The notes: generated from the letters alone by a model not told the origin. DNA of 64,000 nucleotides from Anaerofustis stercorihominis DSM 17244 (GCF_000154825.1 NZ_DS560015.1:25052-89051); one strand, 5' to 3'. Shown: positions 21,521-29,691, counted from the first letter of the stretch. A program made the numbers and translations.

Positions 21521-22037
21521 AAGTCGTATATGCAAGATATTTTTGAAGATATATTTTATTGGCAAAAGACTTAGTTGCAAGTCTTACTATCCTTGCTTCG
21601 TATTTGGTACTGTCATTTTCTTTAAGTTTATCTTTTTCATCCGTAAATGCGATTTCAAGAGCTTTTTCGATCCATTGTGCGAAATAATCATATGCTTCTT
21701 CAATCGGATATGTGTCGATTTGTATTTTTATTAAATCACATATTTCAGATATTGATAAAATTTGCTTAAGTACACATACTACAATGATATATGCAATGTG
21801 ATTTTTGGTATATTTTTTCTTAACGGGCGGAGATACGAGCCCCTGCTTAACATAATTATTGACCATTGAAGAAGTTATAATTTTTTCTTTTTCACTGGAA
21901 TTAAATACTTTTAATGTATTTTCTATCAAACTTATTACTTGATCCATATATAATTCTATATTTGGAAGTTCCTCATAACGGGGAAAATGGAATTCTAAAA
22001 TTTCTTTGGTATATTTTGAATTTTCAAAAATAGTCAT
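21507..22037 (-). CDS. DUF1836 domain-containing protein
   Basis: 176 residues from ATG at 22037, chosen because AAGGAGAAG lies 9 nt upstream; a TTG at 22043 would add two residues but is too close to that site. The pattern FPRYEELPNIELYMDQVISLIE followed by ITSSMVNNYVKQGLVSPPVKKKYTKNHIAYIIVV is typical of DUF1836, whose central part resembles a MerR-like winged helix (here VNNYVKQGLV), so DNA binding is plausible. No known function. It is divergent from the DegV gene downstream and shares the short intergenic region with it. Confidence 0.8.
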   Translation of the reverse strand: MTIFENSKYTKEILEFHFPRYEELPNIELYMDQVISLIENTLKVFNSSEKEKIITSSMVNNYVKQGLVSPPVKKKYTKNHIAYIIVVCVLKQILSISEICDLIKIQIDTYPIEEAYDYFAQWIEKALEIAFTDEKDKLKENDSTKYEARIVRLATKSFANKIYLQKYLAYTTSKES

Positions 22038-22106
22038 AATCAATACTTCTCCTTGATGAAAAGTATATCATTCAAATTTTATCATGTCAATAGTTCATAA
22101 AACCTC

Positions 22107-22135
22107 TTGACAAAGTATTATACATTATATAAGAT
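22107..22135 (+). promoter_or_regulatory. Promoter of the first degV gene
   Basis: TTGACA (22107-22112), 17-bp spacer, TAAGAT (22130-22135). Strong -35 element. It shows the gene downstream is set up for transcription although its start codon is abnormal. Confidence 0.7.
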
Positions 22136-22200
22136 AATATTAAATACTAGATAATATTAAAATAATATAATAGTAAGGGAATAATAAAAATAGGATATAA

Positions 22201-23055
22201 AAGAAAAAATTAGCTATAATTACGGATTCAGGTACAGATGTACCAAAGAAATATGTTGATAAATATAATATGTATGTCGTTCCGTTGATAGTAAATTATA
22301 ATAATAAAAGTTATAAAGATGTGATTGATATCGATATAGATACAATATGTGATAGATTAAAGGAGGAAATTCCTACAACTTCACTTCCGTCTATTGATGA
22401 TATTATGGAAACTTTTGAAAAAGTAATTAGCGACGGTTACGATAAGGCTATCGTTATAACTATTTCAAGCGGTCTGAGCGGAACTTACAATGCAATGAGG
22501 ATTGCAAGCGAGTCCTTTGAAGGAAGACTCGAAACTATGTTAATTGATACAAAGAATATAGATATAGGAGCCGGATTTAGTGCCATTAGGGCTGGAGAGC
22601 TTATTGAACAGGGCTGTTCATTTAAAGAAATCAAAGAAAAGCTTGATGACGCCATAAAAAATACAAAAGTTTATTTTTGTGTAAAGACCCTTGAATACCT
22701 TAGAAAAGGCGGAAGAATAGGATTGGTTGCTTCTGTTGTCGGTACGGCTCTTGATTTAAAGCCTGTAATGTCCTGTAATGAAGACGGAGTGTATTATGTC
22801 GTATCAAAAGCCAGAGGCAGGAAAAAATCTCTTAAAAAGGCTTTAAGCGAAGCTATAGATTATTCTAAAAAGTACAATAAATATAATGTAGCCGTAGTAA
22901 ACGTTCAGGCCGAAGATGAAGCGAAAGAAATCGAAAATAGTATAAAAAAAGAATTTCCTAATGTAGAAAATGTATTTATAGGTTCAATATCTCCGACACT
23001 TGCGGTTCATACAGGACCGGGGTTAATAGGTGTGGGAGTACAAAAAATAGATTAA
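22201..23055 (+). CDS. DegV family fatty-acid-binding protein with an abnormal start codon
   Basis: The frame is open from 22201 and reads KKLAIITDSGTDVP right after an AAG codon, exactly where DegV proteins begin MKKLAIITDSGTD. No ATG, GTG or TTG exists in frame between the upstream stop (TAA, 22198) and ATG at 22270. Starting at 22270 would delete about 23 residues, including the DSGTD motif that helps bind the fatty-acid head group, and that ATG has no ribosome site, whereas AGGA lies 5 nt before the AAG. So either a single T-to-A change destroyed the start, AAG is used weakly, or there is a sequencing error. The rest is intact: TISSGLSGTYN, KTLEYLRKGGRIG, SPTLAVHTGPG. DegV proteins present fatty acids to FakA-type kinases; no fakA is nearby. 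Confidence 0.75.
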   Translation, partial: KKKLAIITDSGTDVPKKYVDKYNMYVVPLIVNYNNKSYKDVIDIDIDTICDRLKEEIPTTSLPSIDDIMETFEKVISDGYDKAIVITISSGLSGTYNAMRIASESFEGRLETMLIDTKNIDIGAGFSAIRAGELIEQGCSFKEIKEKLDDAIKNTKVYFCVKTLEYLRKGGRIGLVASVVGTALDLKPVMSCNEDGVYYVVSKARGRKKSLKKALSEAIDYSKKYNKYNVAVVNVQAEDEAKEIENSIKKEFPNVENVFIGSISPTLAVHTGPGLIGVGVQKID

Positions 23056-23072
23056 TACCTAATAAGTTAATA

Positions 23073-23105
23073 TTAAAAGGTCTCGATAATATTGGGGCTT
23101 TTTTA
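23073..23105 (+). terminator. Terminator after the first degV gene
   Basis: AAAAGGTCTC / GGGGCTTTT arms with one bulged base and wobble pairs, then T residues. Imperfect but well placed. Confidence 0.55.
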
Positions 23106-23130
23106 TTTCCCTTAATTAATAACACTTTCA

Positions 23131-23159
23131 TTGATATTTAAATTTTTTGGTAGTATAAT
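23131..23159 (+). promoter_or_regulatory. Promoter of the second degV gene
   Basis: TTGATA (23131-23136), 17-bp spacer, TATAAT (23154-23159), 44 nt before the start codon. Confidence 0.7.
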
Positions 23160-23203
23160 ATGTTCTAATGTAATTGTAAATCTGTGTTAATAAAGGAGAA
23201 AAT

Positions 23204-24106
23204 ATGAACTTTCAAATCGTTAGTGACGGTGCCTCTGATTTACCTGTAGAAGTTTTAGAAGAAAATAGTATCAGCACTGTACCTTTTTATGTTTCGTTCG
23301 GTGAAGAAGAACTTCAAAAAGAGGCAAGCAGTATGAGCGTAAAAGACTTTTATAAGAGAATGGTCAATAATCCGGATGTGTTTCCAAAGACTTCTCTTCC
23401 GAGTGTGAATGATTATATTGAAGTTTTGGAGCCATATATCAAGAAAAATATCCCTGTTATTTGTATATGTATAGATTTAAAAATAAGCGGTTCGTTCAAC
23501 AGTGCAAGTATGGCGAAATCACTTTTGGAAGATAAATATAAAAATGCTGAAATCAAAGTTATAGACTCAACTGTTTTAACTGCCGCTCAGGGAGTATATG
23601 TCATGGAAGCGGTGAGAATGAGAAATGATAATTTAAGTTTTGAAGAAGCTTATAATAAATTGGAAGAAATAAAGTCTACAGGCAGAATTCATTTTACCGT
23701 CGGTAATGTCGAATATCTAAAACACGGTGGACGTATCGGTAGACTTGCGGGATTTGCGGCAGGAGCTTTAGGCTTGAAGCCTCTTATAGTATTGGAAAAC
23801 GGAGATATTTTCCCCGGAGGTGTTGCAAGGAGCAGAAAGAAAAGTATCTCACAGCTTATGAAAGTTACCAAGAAACATTTTGAAGATATAGGGGACACTC
23901 CGGATAATTATTCCTTTGTTGTCGGATATGGTTATGATGAAGCAGAGGGATATGAATACAGAGAGAAGCTTTTCAGTTCATTAAAAGAGTATTCAAATAT
24001 AGATAATATTGAAGATATAAAAGTAATACAAATCGGAGCTACTACAGGGGTTCATACCGGGCCGTATGCTCTCGGTCATGGATTTGTAAAAAAATATGAT
24101 AAGTAA
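23204..24106 (+). CDS. DegV family fatty-acid-binding protein
   Basis: 300 residues with a normal ATG and AAGGAG site. FQIVSDGASDLPVE at the N-terminus, TSLPSVNDYIEV, KISGSFNSASMA, EYLKHGGRIGRLAG and TTGVHTGPYALG near the end are the DegV landmarks. It is a cytosolic carrier in the fatty-acid kinase system used to take exogenous fatty acids into phospholipids. It is a diverged paralogue of the gene just upstream and has its own promoter and terminator, so the two are separately controlled. Confidence 0.92.
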   Translation: MNFQIVSDGASDLPVEVLEENSISTVPFYVSFGEEELQKEASSMSVKDFYKRMVNNPDVFPKTSLPSVNDYIEVLEPYIKKNIPVICICIDLKISGSFNSASMAKSLLEDKYKNAEIKVIDSTVLTAAQGVYVMEAVRMRNDNLSFEEAYNKLEEIKSTGRIHFTVGNVEYLKHGGRIGRLAGFAAGALGLKPLIVLENGDIFPGGVARSRKKSISQLMKVTKKHFEDIGDTPDNYSFVVGYGYDEAEGYEYREKLFSSLKEYSNIDNIEDIKVIQIGATTGVHTGPYALGHGFVKKYDK

Positions 24107-24128
24107 AATTGTTAGTGGCAAATTATAT

Positions 24129-24167
24129 AAAACGGATAAGATAATATTAAAACTTATTCGTTTTTTT
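24129..24167 (+). terminator. Terminator after the second degV gene
   Basis: AAAACGGATAAG / CTTATTCGTTTT with a 12-nt loop and a seven-T run. Confidence 0.8.
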
Positions 24168-24229
24168 ATATAATGGAATAATAGACAATATAATTATAGT
24201 TTATAAAATTATATTATATAAAAAAGTAC

Positions 24230-24260
24230 TTGACTCTAACGTAACGTAATGGTGTAGATT
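24230..24260 (+). promoter_or_regulatory. MerR-type promoter with a 19-bp spacer
   Basis: TTGACT (24230-24235), a 19-bp spacer CTAACGTAACGTAATGGTG, and TAGATT (24255-24260). The overlong spacer with near-symmetrical CTAACGT/ACGTAATGG content is the classic MerR-family operator, where ligand-bound regulator twists the DNA to align the two boxes. It lies directly ahead of the merR gene, so autoregulation is likely. Confidence 0.75.
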
Positions 24261-24277
24261 AATCTTGGAGGTAGGAT

Positions 24278-25012
24278 ATGAAGTTAAAAGTAGGAGATGT
24301 TTCAAAACTATTTGGTATAAGTGTGCGCACACTTCATTATTATGATGAGATCGATCTTTTAAGACCTAGAGAGACAGATGAAATATCCGGATACAGATAT
24401 TATGACAAAGATGATTTAGAACAGCTTCAGGAAATAATGTTCTATAAAAAGCTTTTGATACCTCTAAAAGAAATCAAGCTGATTTTATCTAAGACTGATT
24501 ATGAGAGAGAAGAAATTTTAAGTAAACATAAAAACTTATTATTGCTTGAAAAAGAAAAAATTGACAGTCTTATAAAATTAGTGGATAATACTTTGAAGGG
24601 AGAGAATATTGATATGAGTACTTTTGATATGAATGAAATTGAAAGAGTAAAAAAAGAGTATAAACAAGAAGTGATTGCTAGATGGGGAAGCAGTGAAGCT
24701 TATAAAGAAAGCGAAAAAAGAACCGATTCTTACAGTAAAGATGACTGGGAAAAAATTAATAAAAAACAAGAAGAAATCTTTACTTTATTTTATTTAAGTA
24801 AGGATAAAGATGTAAATTCAGATGAAGTGAAAAAATTGGTTAAAACTTGGCAGAATTTTATAAGTGATAATTTTTATCCTTGTACCGATGAAATATTATC
24901 CGGACTTGCAGATATGTATGTTTGCGATGATAGATTTAGAAATAATATCGATAAATTCGGTGAAGGGACTGCCGAATTTATGAGTAAAGCAATAAAAGCT
25001 TATACTAAGTAG
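24278..25012 (+). CDS. MerR family regulator with a TipAS drug-binding domain
   Basis: 244 residues. The N-terminal MerR winged helix is textbook: LKVGDVSKLFGISVRTLHYYDEIDLL, then YRYYDKDDLEQLQ. A dimerising coiled coil follows to about 115. Residues from about 135 to the end form a TipAS (antibiotic-recognition) domain with ARWGSSEAYKESEKR and YVCDDRFRNNIDKFGEGTAEFMSKAI. Such TipAL-like activators bind thiopeptides or other amphiphilic compounds and switch on efflux or protective genes. Two small genes (GIY-YIG-like and GNAT) follow in the same transcript. GGAGG precedes the ATG. Confidence 0.9.
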   Translation: MKLKVGDVSKLFGISVRTLHYYDEIDLLRPRETDEISGYRYYDKDDLEQLQEIMFYKKLLIPLKEIKLILSKTDYEREEILSKHKNLLLLEKEKIDSLIKLVDNTLKGENIDMSTFDMNEIERVKKEYKQEVIARWGSSEAYKESEKRTDSYSKDDWEKINKKQEEIFTLFYLSKDKDVNSDEVKKLVKTWQNFISDNFYPCTDEILSGLADMYVCDDRFRNNIDKFGEGTAEFMSKAIKAYTK

Positions 25013-25028
25013 AGGAAGAATATAGAAT

Positions 25029-25385
25029 ATGGATAGAAAAAAAGCATTAAAAGATGAATATAAAAAATCAAAACCTAATATGGGAGTTTATAAAATATCA
25101 TTTAAAAATAGTGATAAGGTTTATCTCGGTTTAAGTGAGGATTTAAAAGGAACTATAAATTCAGTCAACTTTCAATTAAAGTTAGGTTCTTTTAGAAATA
25201 GAAATCTTCAAAATGATTACAAAAACTTTGGCTTTGAAAATATGACAATAGAGATAATAGAAGAACTTGAGCATAAGGAAGATGATAAAGATATTGATTA
25301 CGTTAAGGAGCTTGAAACTCTAAGAGATATGATAAGTGAAAATTATGATGATATAGAATATATCAAATATAGGAGAAGTAAATAA
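25029..25385 (+). CDS. GIY-YIG nuclease-like protein
   Basis: 118 residues. The segment GVYKISFKNSDKVYLGLSEDL resembles the GIY-YIG core with the two tyrosine-containing strands (here GVY and YLG), followed by basic FRNRNLQNDYKNFG and EIIEEL, the segment that carries the metal-binding Glu in the family. The usual YIG motif is degenerate, so nuclease activity is uncertain. It sits 16 nt after merR and its stop overlaps the GNAT start by one base, so all three are probably co-expressed. Confidence 0.6.
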   Translation: MDRKKALKDEYKKSKPNMGVYKISFKNSDKVYLGLSEDLKGTINSVNFQLKLGSFRNRNLQNDYKNFGFENMTIEIIEELEHKEDDKDIDYVKELETLRDMISENYDDIEYIKYRRSK

Positions 25386-25816
25386 TGATCCAAAGGTTGA
25401 CTGATAAATATATTGATGATGTTATTAAAATATGGCTTAATGAAAATTTGAATGCTCATGATTTTATTGATAAGGATTATTTTATAAAAAATTATGATAT
25501 TGTAAGAGAAATGCTTCCAAAAGCCGAGGTTTATATTTGTAAAGAAAATAAAAATGTTATTGGCTTTATCGGTATTGATAACGGATATATTGCGGGATTA
25601 TTTGTAAGCGATAAATACAAAAGAAAAGGTATTGGAAGTAATCTCATTGGTTTTGCAAAAGACAAATATGAGAAACTGTCACTTCACGTATTTAAGGAAA
25701 ATAACAATGCTTTAAATTTCTATCTTAAACATGGATTTAAAATCATCAGTAAAGAAATCAATGAAGACACAAACCATTATGAATATTTAATGGAATATAA
25801 AAAAGACCTCACTTGA
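25385..25816 (+). CDS. GNAT family N-acetyltransferase
   Basis: 143 residues. The acetyl-CoA-binding motif A is in LFVSDKYKRKGIGSNLIGFAK (the (R/Q)xxGxG/A core is KRKGIG), and FKENNNALNFYLKHGFK is the C-terminal motif B. A small cytosolic acyltransferase of unknown substrate; close in style to YjaB/YhhY-like amino-group acetylators. Its position after a drug-sensing MerR/TipAS gene suggests compound modification, which is inference. Its stop codon lies inside the terminator hairpin. Confidence 0.85.
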   Translation: MIQRLTDKYIDDVIKIWLNENLNAHDFIDKDYFIKNYDIVREMLPKAEVYICKENKNVIGFIGIDNGYIAGLFVSDKYKRKGIGSNLIGFAKDKYEKLSLHVFKENNNALNFYLKHGFKIISKEINEDTNHYEYLMEYKKDLT

Positions 25817-25828
25817 GAGGTCTTTTTT
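25799..25828. terminator. Bidirectional terminator between the GNAT gene and cysK
   Basis: AAAAAAGACCTC / GAGGTCTTTTTT, a perfect 12-bp stem with a 6-nt loop, serving two convergent genes. Confidence 0.88.
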
Positions 25829-25829
25829 A

Positions 25830-26756
25830 TTAGTCGAATAGTTCCGTGGAAAGATATCTTTCTCCCGTATCAGGCAGAAGCACAACGATGTTTTTATCCT
25901 TGTTTTCTTCTCTTTGTGCGATGATGGTAGCTGCTTTTAATGCTGCTCCCGAAGATATACCTACCAATATCCCGTCGCTTTTAGCTACTCTTCTCGCAGC
26001 TTCAAATGCGTCTTCATTTTCTATTTTGATTATTTTATCATAAATATCGGTGTCTAAAGTCCCCGGAATAAATCCCGCTCCTATACCTTGGATTTTATGA
26101 GGTCCCGGATTGCCTCCCGAAATCACCGCAGATGCGGTAGGTTCAACTGCAATTATTTTTACAGCAGGATTTTTTTCTTTCAAATATTTTCCGACTCCTG
26201 ACAGAGTTCCTCCTGTTCCTACACCTGCCACAAAATAATCAACTTTACCCTCGGCATCTTTATATATTTCAGGTCCGGTGGTATTATAGTGCATTTTAGG
26301 ATTTTCTCCGTTTTCAAACTGACTTGGTATGAAGCTGTCTTTTATTTCTTTTTGAAGCTCTTCCGCTTTTGCAATAGCACCTTTCATACCTTTGGCTCCG
26401 TCGGTAAGTACTATTTCTGCTCCGTAAGCTTTTAGAAGTTTTCTTCTTTCTATACTCATTGTCTCAGGCATTGTAAGTATAGCTTTATATCCTTTTGCCG
26501 CCGCAATGCTTGCAAGTCCTATCCCTGTGTTTCCGCTGGTAGGTTCGATTATTGTGCTTCCTTCTTTTAAAATCCCTTTTTCCTCCGCACTTTCAATCAT
26601 TGCCTTTGCAATCCTGTCTTTGACGCTTCCCGCAGGATTAAAGAATTCTATTTTTGCTAATATTGTAGCGTCTAAATTATTTTCCTTTTCGTAATTAGTG
26701 AGTTCCATTAGCGGGGTGTTTCCCACCAGTTCAGTAATTTGTTTATAAATAGCCAT
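25830..26756 (-). CDS. cysK: Cysteine synthase (O-acetylserine sulfhydrylase)
   Basis: 308 residues from ATG at 26756, preceded by AAAGGAGG; an in-frame upstream start would run into metY and is rejected. [11 protein letters not shown], the PLP lysine in [21 protein letters not shown] (the asparagine loop), [13 protein letters not shown] (phosphate cradle) and [11 protein letters not shown] mark CysK. It makes cysteine from O-acetylserine and sulfide. The first residue of cysK follows the metY stop by one base, so the two sulfhydrylases are co-translated. Confidence 0.95.
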   Translation of the reverse strand: MAIYKQITELVGNTPLMELTNYEKENNLDATILAKIEFFNPAGSVKDRIAKAMIESAEEKGILKEGSTIIEPTSGNTGIGLASIAAAKGYKAILTMPETMSIERRKLLKAYGAEIVLTDGAKGMKGAIAKAEELQKEIKDSFIPSQFENGENPKMHYNTTGPEIYKDAEGKVDYFVAGVGTGGTLSGVGKYLKEKNPAVKIIAVEPTASAVISGGNPGPHKIQGIGAGFIPGTLDTDIYDKIIKIENEDAFEAARRVAKSDGILVGISSGAALKAATIIAQREENKDKNIVVLLPDTGERYLSTELFD

Positions 26757-26757
26757 T

Positions 26758-28047
26758 TTATTTTCCTCCTTTAAAGGCATTTTCTAAATCATAAATTATA
26801 TCGTCAATATGTTCCGTTCCGATAGATAATCGTATCGTATTTGGTTTTATACCGCTTTTTAAAAGTTCTTCCTCGTTCATTTGTGAATGAGTCGTCGAAG
26901 CGGGATGTATCACTAATGATTTTACATCAGCTACATTTGCAAGTAAAGAGAATACTTTGAGTCTATCGATAAATTCTTTTGCATCTTTTTCTGTTCCTTT
27001 TATTTCAAAAGTAAATATTGAACCTGCTCCGTTCGTAAAGTATCTGTCATATAATTCTTTTTGTTTCCCGCCGTTCAATGACGGATGATTTACTTTTTCA
27101 ACTTTAGGATGATTTTTTAAGAATTCAACTACTTTCAATGCATTTTCAACATGCCTTTCTACTCTTAGGGATAGTGTTTCCAAACCCTGCAAAAGAATAA
27201 AAGCGTTGAAAGGGGATAAAGAAGCTCCGGTATCTCTAAGTAGTATAGCTCTGATTCTTGTAATATATGCAAGTTCGTTTGCGGCTTCACTGAATTTTAT
27301 TCCGTGATAACTGTCGGTAGGTTCTGTTAGCATAGGAAATTTACCTGATTTCTTCCAGTCAAAATTTCCGCTGTCCACTATTACACCACCCAGGCTTGTT
27401 CCGTGTCCTCCTATAAACTTAGTTGCAGAATGGACTATGATGTCCGCTCCGTATTTTATAGGTCTAAATAAATAAGGAGTGGCGAATGTATTATCCACGA
27501 TTAATGGTATATCATTCTCATGAGCAATATTTGCTATTGTTTCTATATCAATAATGGTAGAATTTGGATTTCCGAGAGTTTCTATAAATATAGCTTTAGT
27601 ATTTTCTTTTATTGCTTTTTTAAAGTTATCGGGATCAGCTCCGGATAAAAAAGTTGTTTCAATTCCATAATCTTTTAATGTATGAGCAAAAAGATTGTAT
27701 GAACCGCCGTAAATTTCCGATGAACTTACTATATGATCTCCGGCTCTTGTTATGTTAAGTACCGCATAAGTTATTGCGGCTGCTCCAGAAGCAGTTGCAA
27801 GTCCCGCTTTTCCGCCTTCAAGTGCGGCAACTCTTTTTTCAAAGACATCCTGCGTTGGATTAGTGAGTCTACCGTAGATATTTCCTGTGTCTTTTAAACC
27901 AAACCTATCTTTTGCATGCTGTGAATTATCAAAAACATAAGATGTTGTTTGATATATAGGAACAGCCCTTGCTCCTGTTGTCGGATCCGCTTCTTCTTGA
28001 CCTACGTGTAATTGTAACGTTTCAAATTTATAATTCCTATCGTTCAT
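26758..28047 (-). CDS. metY: O-acetylhomoserine sulfhydrylase
   Basis: 429 residues. [32 protein letters not shown] is the family opening (in two adjoining stretches); the PLP lysine is in [17 protein letters not shown], and [14 protein letters not shown] and HPASTTHSQ follow. The length of about 430 fits O-acetylhomoserine sulfhydrylase rather than the 380-residue cystathionine enzymes. It forms homocysteine from O-acetylhomoserine and sulfide. It lies after an Rrf2 regulator, with its own promoter, and is transcribed with cysK. Confidence 0.93.
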   Translation of the reverse strand: MNDRNYKFETLQLHVGQEEADPTTGARAVPIYQTTSYVFDNSQHAKDRFGLKDTGNIYGRLTNPTQDVFEKRVAALEGGKAGLATASGAAAITYAVLNITRAGDHIVSSSEIYGGSYNLFAHTLKDYGIETTFLSGADPDNFKKAIKENTKAIFIETLGNPNSTIIDIETIANIAHENDIPLIVDNTFATPYLFRPIKYGADIIVHSATKFIGGHGTSLGGVIVDSGNFDWKKSGKFPMLTEPTDSYHGIKFSEAANELAYITRIRAILLRDTGASLSPFNAFILLQGLETLSLRVERHVENALKVVEFLKNHPKVEKVNHPSLNGGKQKELYDRYFTNGAGSIFTFEIKGTEKDAKEFIDRLKVFSLLANVADVKSLVIHPASTTHSQMNEEELLKSGIKPNTIRLSIGTEHIDDIIYDLENAFKGGK

Positions 28048-28215
28048 TTTATTGATTATCCTTTCTTTCGAATTATTGTGTTTTATTTATATAGATACAA
28101 CACATATACATTCGTCCGTTATGATAATTTTCTTTTTGTCGTTTTCTGATAATGAACATAGTTTTGACCTCTCTTTTAATATTTTATATATTTCCTATAT
28201 GAATAGTATGAAATA

Positions 28216-28244
28216 ACTATAATATTAAATTTAATAAATGTCAA
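28216..28244 (-). promoter_or_regulatory. Promoter of metY-cysK
   Basis: Minus strand: TTGACA (28244-28239), 17-bp spacer, TATAGT (28221-28216). Just downstream TATTTC and GAAATA form an inverted repeat with a 15-nt gap, a possible operator for the neighbouring Rrf2 (CymR-like) regulator. The leader is about 165 nt; no SAM or T-box riboswitch motif was found in it. Confidence 0.7.
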
Positions 28245-28245
28245 G

Positions 28246-28284
28246 AAAAAAATAAAAAAAGTGGAAATATTATCTATTTCCACT
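28246..28284 (-). terminator. Terminator of the Rrf2 regulator gene
   Basis: Minus strand: AGTGGAAATA / TATTTCCACT stem with a 5-nt loop, followed by a long T-rich tract. It separates the regulator from the metY promoter. Confidence 0.85.
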
Positions 28285-28293
28285 TAAAGTAAA

Positions 28294-28725
28294 TTATATT
28301 ATATAGTCTATCGTATCTTTTTCATCGTCAAGCAAATCTTCCAAAGTTACATTATTGACGTAATTTTCAATTACATTATAAAGTCCTTTCCAAAAAGGCA
28401 GCGTTGCACACGAGCCGCTCCTTGTGCATGCGTTTTCTTCCGCTTCTAAACAAGCAATGGGGGCAAGGCTTCCTTCCGTTACTCTTAATATATCACCGGC
28501 AGTATATTCTCTGGGTTCCTTTGCTAGTTTATATCCGCCTTTTGGACCTCTTACACTGTTTAAATATCCTACTTTACATAATTGAGTTGTTATTTGCTCT
28601 AAATATTTAATGGATATATCCTGTCTTTTGGAAACTTCTTTTAATGTTATATATTTACCGTCATAATTTTTAGCTAAATCTATCATAAGCCTTAGGGCAT
28701 ATCTTCCTTTTGTAGAAATTTTCAT
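28294..28725 (-). CDS. Rrf2 family transcriptional regulator (CymR/IscR type)
   Basis: 143 residues. The winged helix opens MKISTKGRYALRLMIDLAKNY, with SIKYLEQITTQLCKVGYLNSVRGPKGGYKLA as recognition helix and wing. Three cysteines (CLEAEENACTRSGSC near 98-112) stand at the places used for an iron-sulfur cluster in IscR-like members. Because it sits directly upstream of metY-cysK it is best read as a CymR-like cysteine-metabolism repressor, but the cysteine set would also fit a cluster-sensing protein. In CymR the partner is CysK, which is made by the adjacent operon. Confidence 0.88.
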   Translation of the reverse strand: MKISTKGRYALRLMIDLAKNYDGKYITLKEVSKRQDISIKYLEQITTQLCKVGYLNSVRGPKGGYKLAKEPREYTAGDILRVTEGSLAPIACLEAEENACTRSGSCATLPFWKGLYNVIENYVNNVTLEDLLDDEKDTIDYII

Positions 28726-28763
28726 TTTATTACCTCGAAAACTATCTTTTTTAAGTTTTATTT

Positions 28764-28792
28764 AATATACCACAGCTTTAAAATAAAATCAA
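28764..28792 (-). promoter_or_regulatory. Promoter of the Rrf2 regulator gene
   Basis: Minus strand: TTGATT (28792-28787), 17-bp spacer, TATATT (28769-28764). It is divergent from the feoA promoter about 65 nt away. Confidence 0.65.
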
Positions 28793-28855
28793 TGAGTGCT
28801 GTATTTATAAAATAAATCATGAATGTAAAAAAATTCCTTTTTTCATGAAAAATAC

Positions 28856-28890
28856 TTGACAATTACGTTAGTTAGTGCTAACTTATATGT
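28856..28890 (+). promoter_or_regulatory. feo operon promoter region with a 14-bp palindrome
   Basis: TTGACA at 28856-28861 begins the promoter; the best -10 candidates lie at 28879-28888 (TAACTT at 17 bp, or TTATAT at 21 bp). A perfect palindrome AGTTAG-TG-CTAACT (28870-28883) covers the spacer and -10. Its TTAG/CTAA core resembles DtxR/IdeR-family iron boxes, so iron repression is a reasonable guess; it does not look like a Fur box. Confidence 0.6.
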
Positions 28891-28911
28891 ATAAGTTAGG
28901 AGTGACTAACA

Positions 28912-29145
28912 ATGAGTAATGAAAGAGGTGGCGGTATGCCTTTAGTTATGGCCGGTGTCGGAGAAGAAAGTTACATCAAAAGGATAAAAGGTAAAGATGA
29001 AACTAAGAATTTTCTTGAAAAGTTGGGTTTTGTTGTCGGCGGAAAAGTTATGGTAGTATCTAAAAATAACGGTAATATCATTGTTAATGTTAAAGATTCC
29101 AGAGTTGCGATAAGCAAAGAGATGGCCGCAAGGGTAATGATATAG
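28912..29145 (+). CDS. feoA: FeoA family ferrous iron transport protein (first copy)
   Basis: 77 residues, an SH3-like FeoA domain: MPLVMAGVGEESYIKRIKG at the N-terminus, then FLEKLGFVVGGKVMVVSKNNGNIIVNVKDSRVAISKEMAARVMI. FeoA is a small cytosolic partner of FeoB. The start at 28912 has TAGGAG 9 nt upstream; the Met at residue 9 (28936), with AGAGGTGG ahead, aligns better with typical FeoA N-termini and may be a second start. It is separated from the second feoA by 546 nt, much more than usual. Confidence 0.88.
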   Translation: MSNERGGGMPLVMAGVGEESYIKRIKGKDETKNFLEKLGFVVGGKVMVVSKNNGNIIVNVKDSRVAISKEMAARVMI

Positions 29146-29220
29146 CCTGCTACGAGCAGTGCAAAGATAAAAATATTAGATAATGTAAACTTGTATACAT
29201 TATTGTAAATATTTTTAGAT

Positions 29221-29264
29221 TTATAGGGCGACAGCCCCTATGAGGGAAGTCAAAGACTTCACGA
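29221..29264 (+). repeat. Double-hairpin repeat, copy 1
   Basis: 44 nt beginning TTATAGGGCGACAGC and ending GACTTCACGA. It can form two stems: ATAGGG with CCCTAT, and GAAGTC with GACTTC around AAA. A second copy lies 122 bp downstream and differs at two bases. Confidence 0.8.
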
Positions 29265-29342
29265 ATAGGCACTGCGAGTAAATAATGCGAAATAAATCGT
29301 TAATTTTTAAACCAGTTTACAAAAATACAAATGTTTGCGGTT

Positions 29343-29386
29343 TTATAGGGCGACAGTCCCTATGAGGGAAGTCGAAGACTTCACGA
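29343..29386 (+). repeat. Double-hairpin repeat, copy 2
   Basis: Same 44-nt unit as at 29221-29264 with two differences: AGTCCC in place of AGCCCC, and GTCGAAGAC in place of GTCAAAGAC. The loop change leaves the stem intact, so both copies keep the two hairpins. CCAGT upstream and ACTGG downstream could close an outer helix, as GCAGTGC/GCACTGC may do for copy 1. Confidence 0.8.
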
Positions 29387-29691
29387 GTATGTACTGGGAT
29401 TAAGAACCTCGTAAGCTGTATGATTGTCAGTCTTTTGCATAGAGTTAATGTTAAACTCTTTTAATATAATTAAATTAGGATATAAAATTAATCATTGAAT
29501 ATAGTTATGGTAATTTTTTAATAAATTTGTTTTAAAGTTTGTGATAATTTAATTGTTACAAACATGTTGATTCTGTTAATAAATGCTTTTTAATAAAAAT
29601 GCTTTTATTATATATTTAAACCAGACATTGTTGATTGGTTTAGACGTCTTTATATTTATTTATAATTTATACGTAAGAAAGGAAATTTAAT

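Larger units (their letters stand above)
29146..29691 (+). other. Structured non-coding interval between the two feoA genes
   Basis: No ORF of note in 546 bases. Sequence features in order: GCAGTGC (about 29157) able to pair with GCACTGC (about 29269); between them a nested hairpin (TAAAAATATT/AATATTTTTA enclosing ATAATGTA/TACATTAT); the two near-identical repeats described separately; a weak hairpin AGAGTT/AACTCT with T residues (29441-29462); TAAACCA/TGGTTTA (29617-29642); and a possible promoter TTGTTG-N17-TATATT (29628-29656) for the second feoA. Confidence 0.6.

Noticed and set aside
26757-26780. Upstream start of cysK at 26780
   Set aside because: Runs into metY and adds seven residues not typical of CysK; ATG at 26756 follows AAAGGAGG.
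28048-28215. SAM riboswitch or T-box ahead of metY
   Set aside because: No conserved SAM-box or T-box motif; a plain promoter with a possible Rrf2 operator explains the region.
29146-29400. NiCo (czcD) or iron riboswitch between the feoA genes
   Set aside because: The conserved junction sequences of NiCo RNAs are absent; only the repeated hairpins are left as an open finding.
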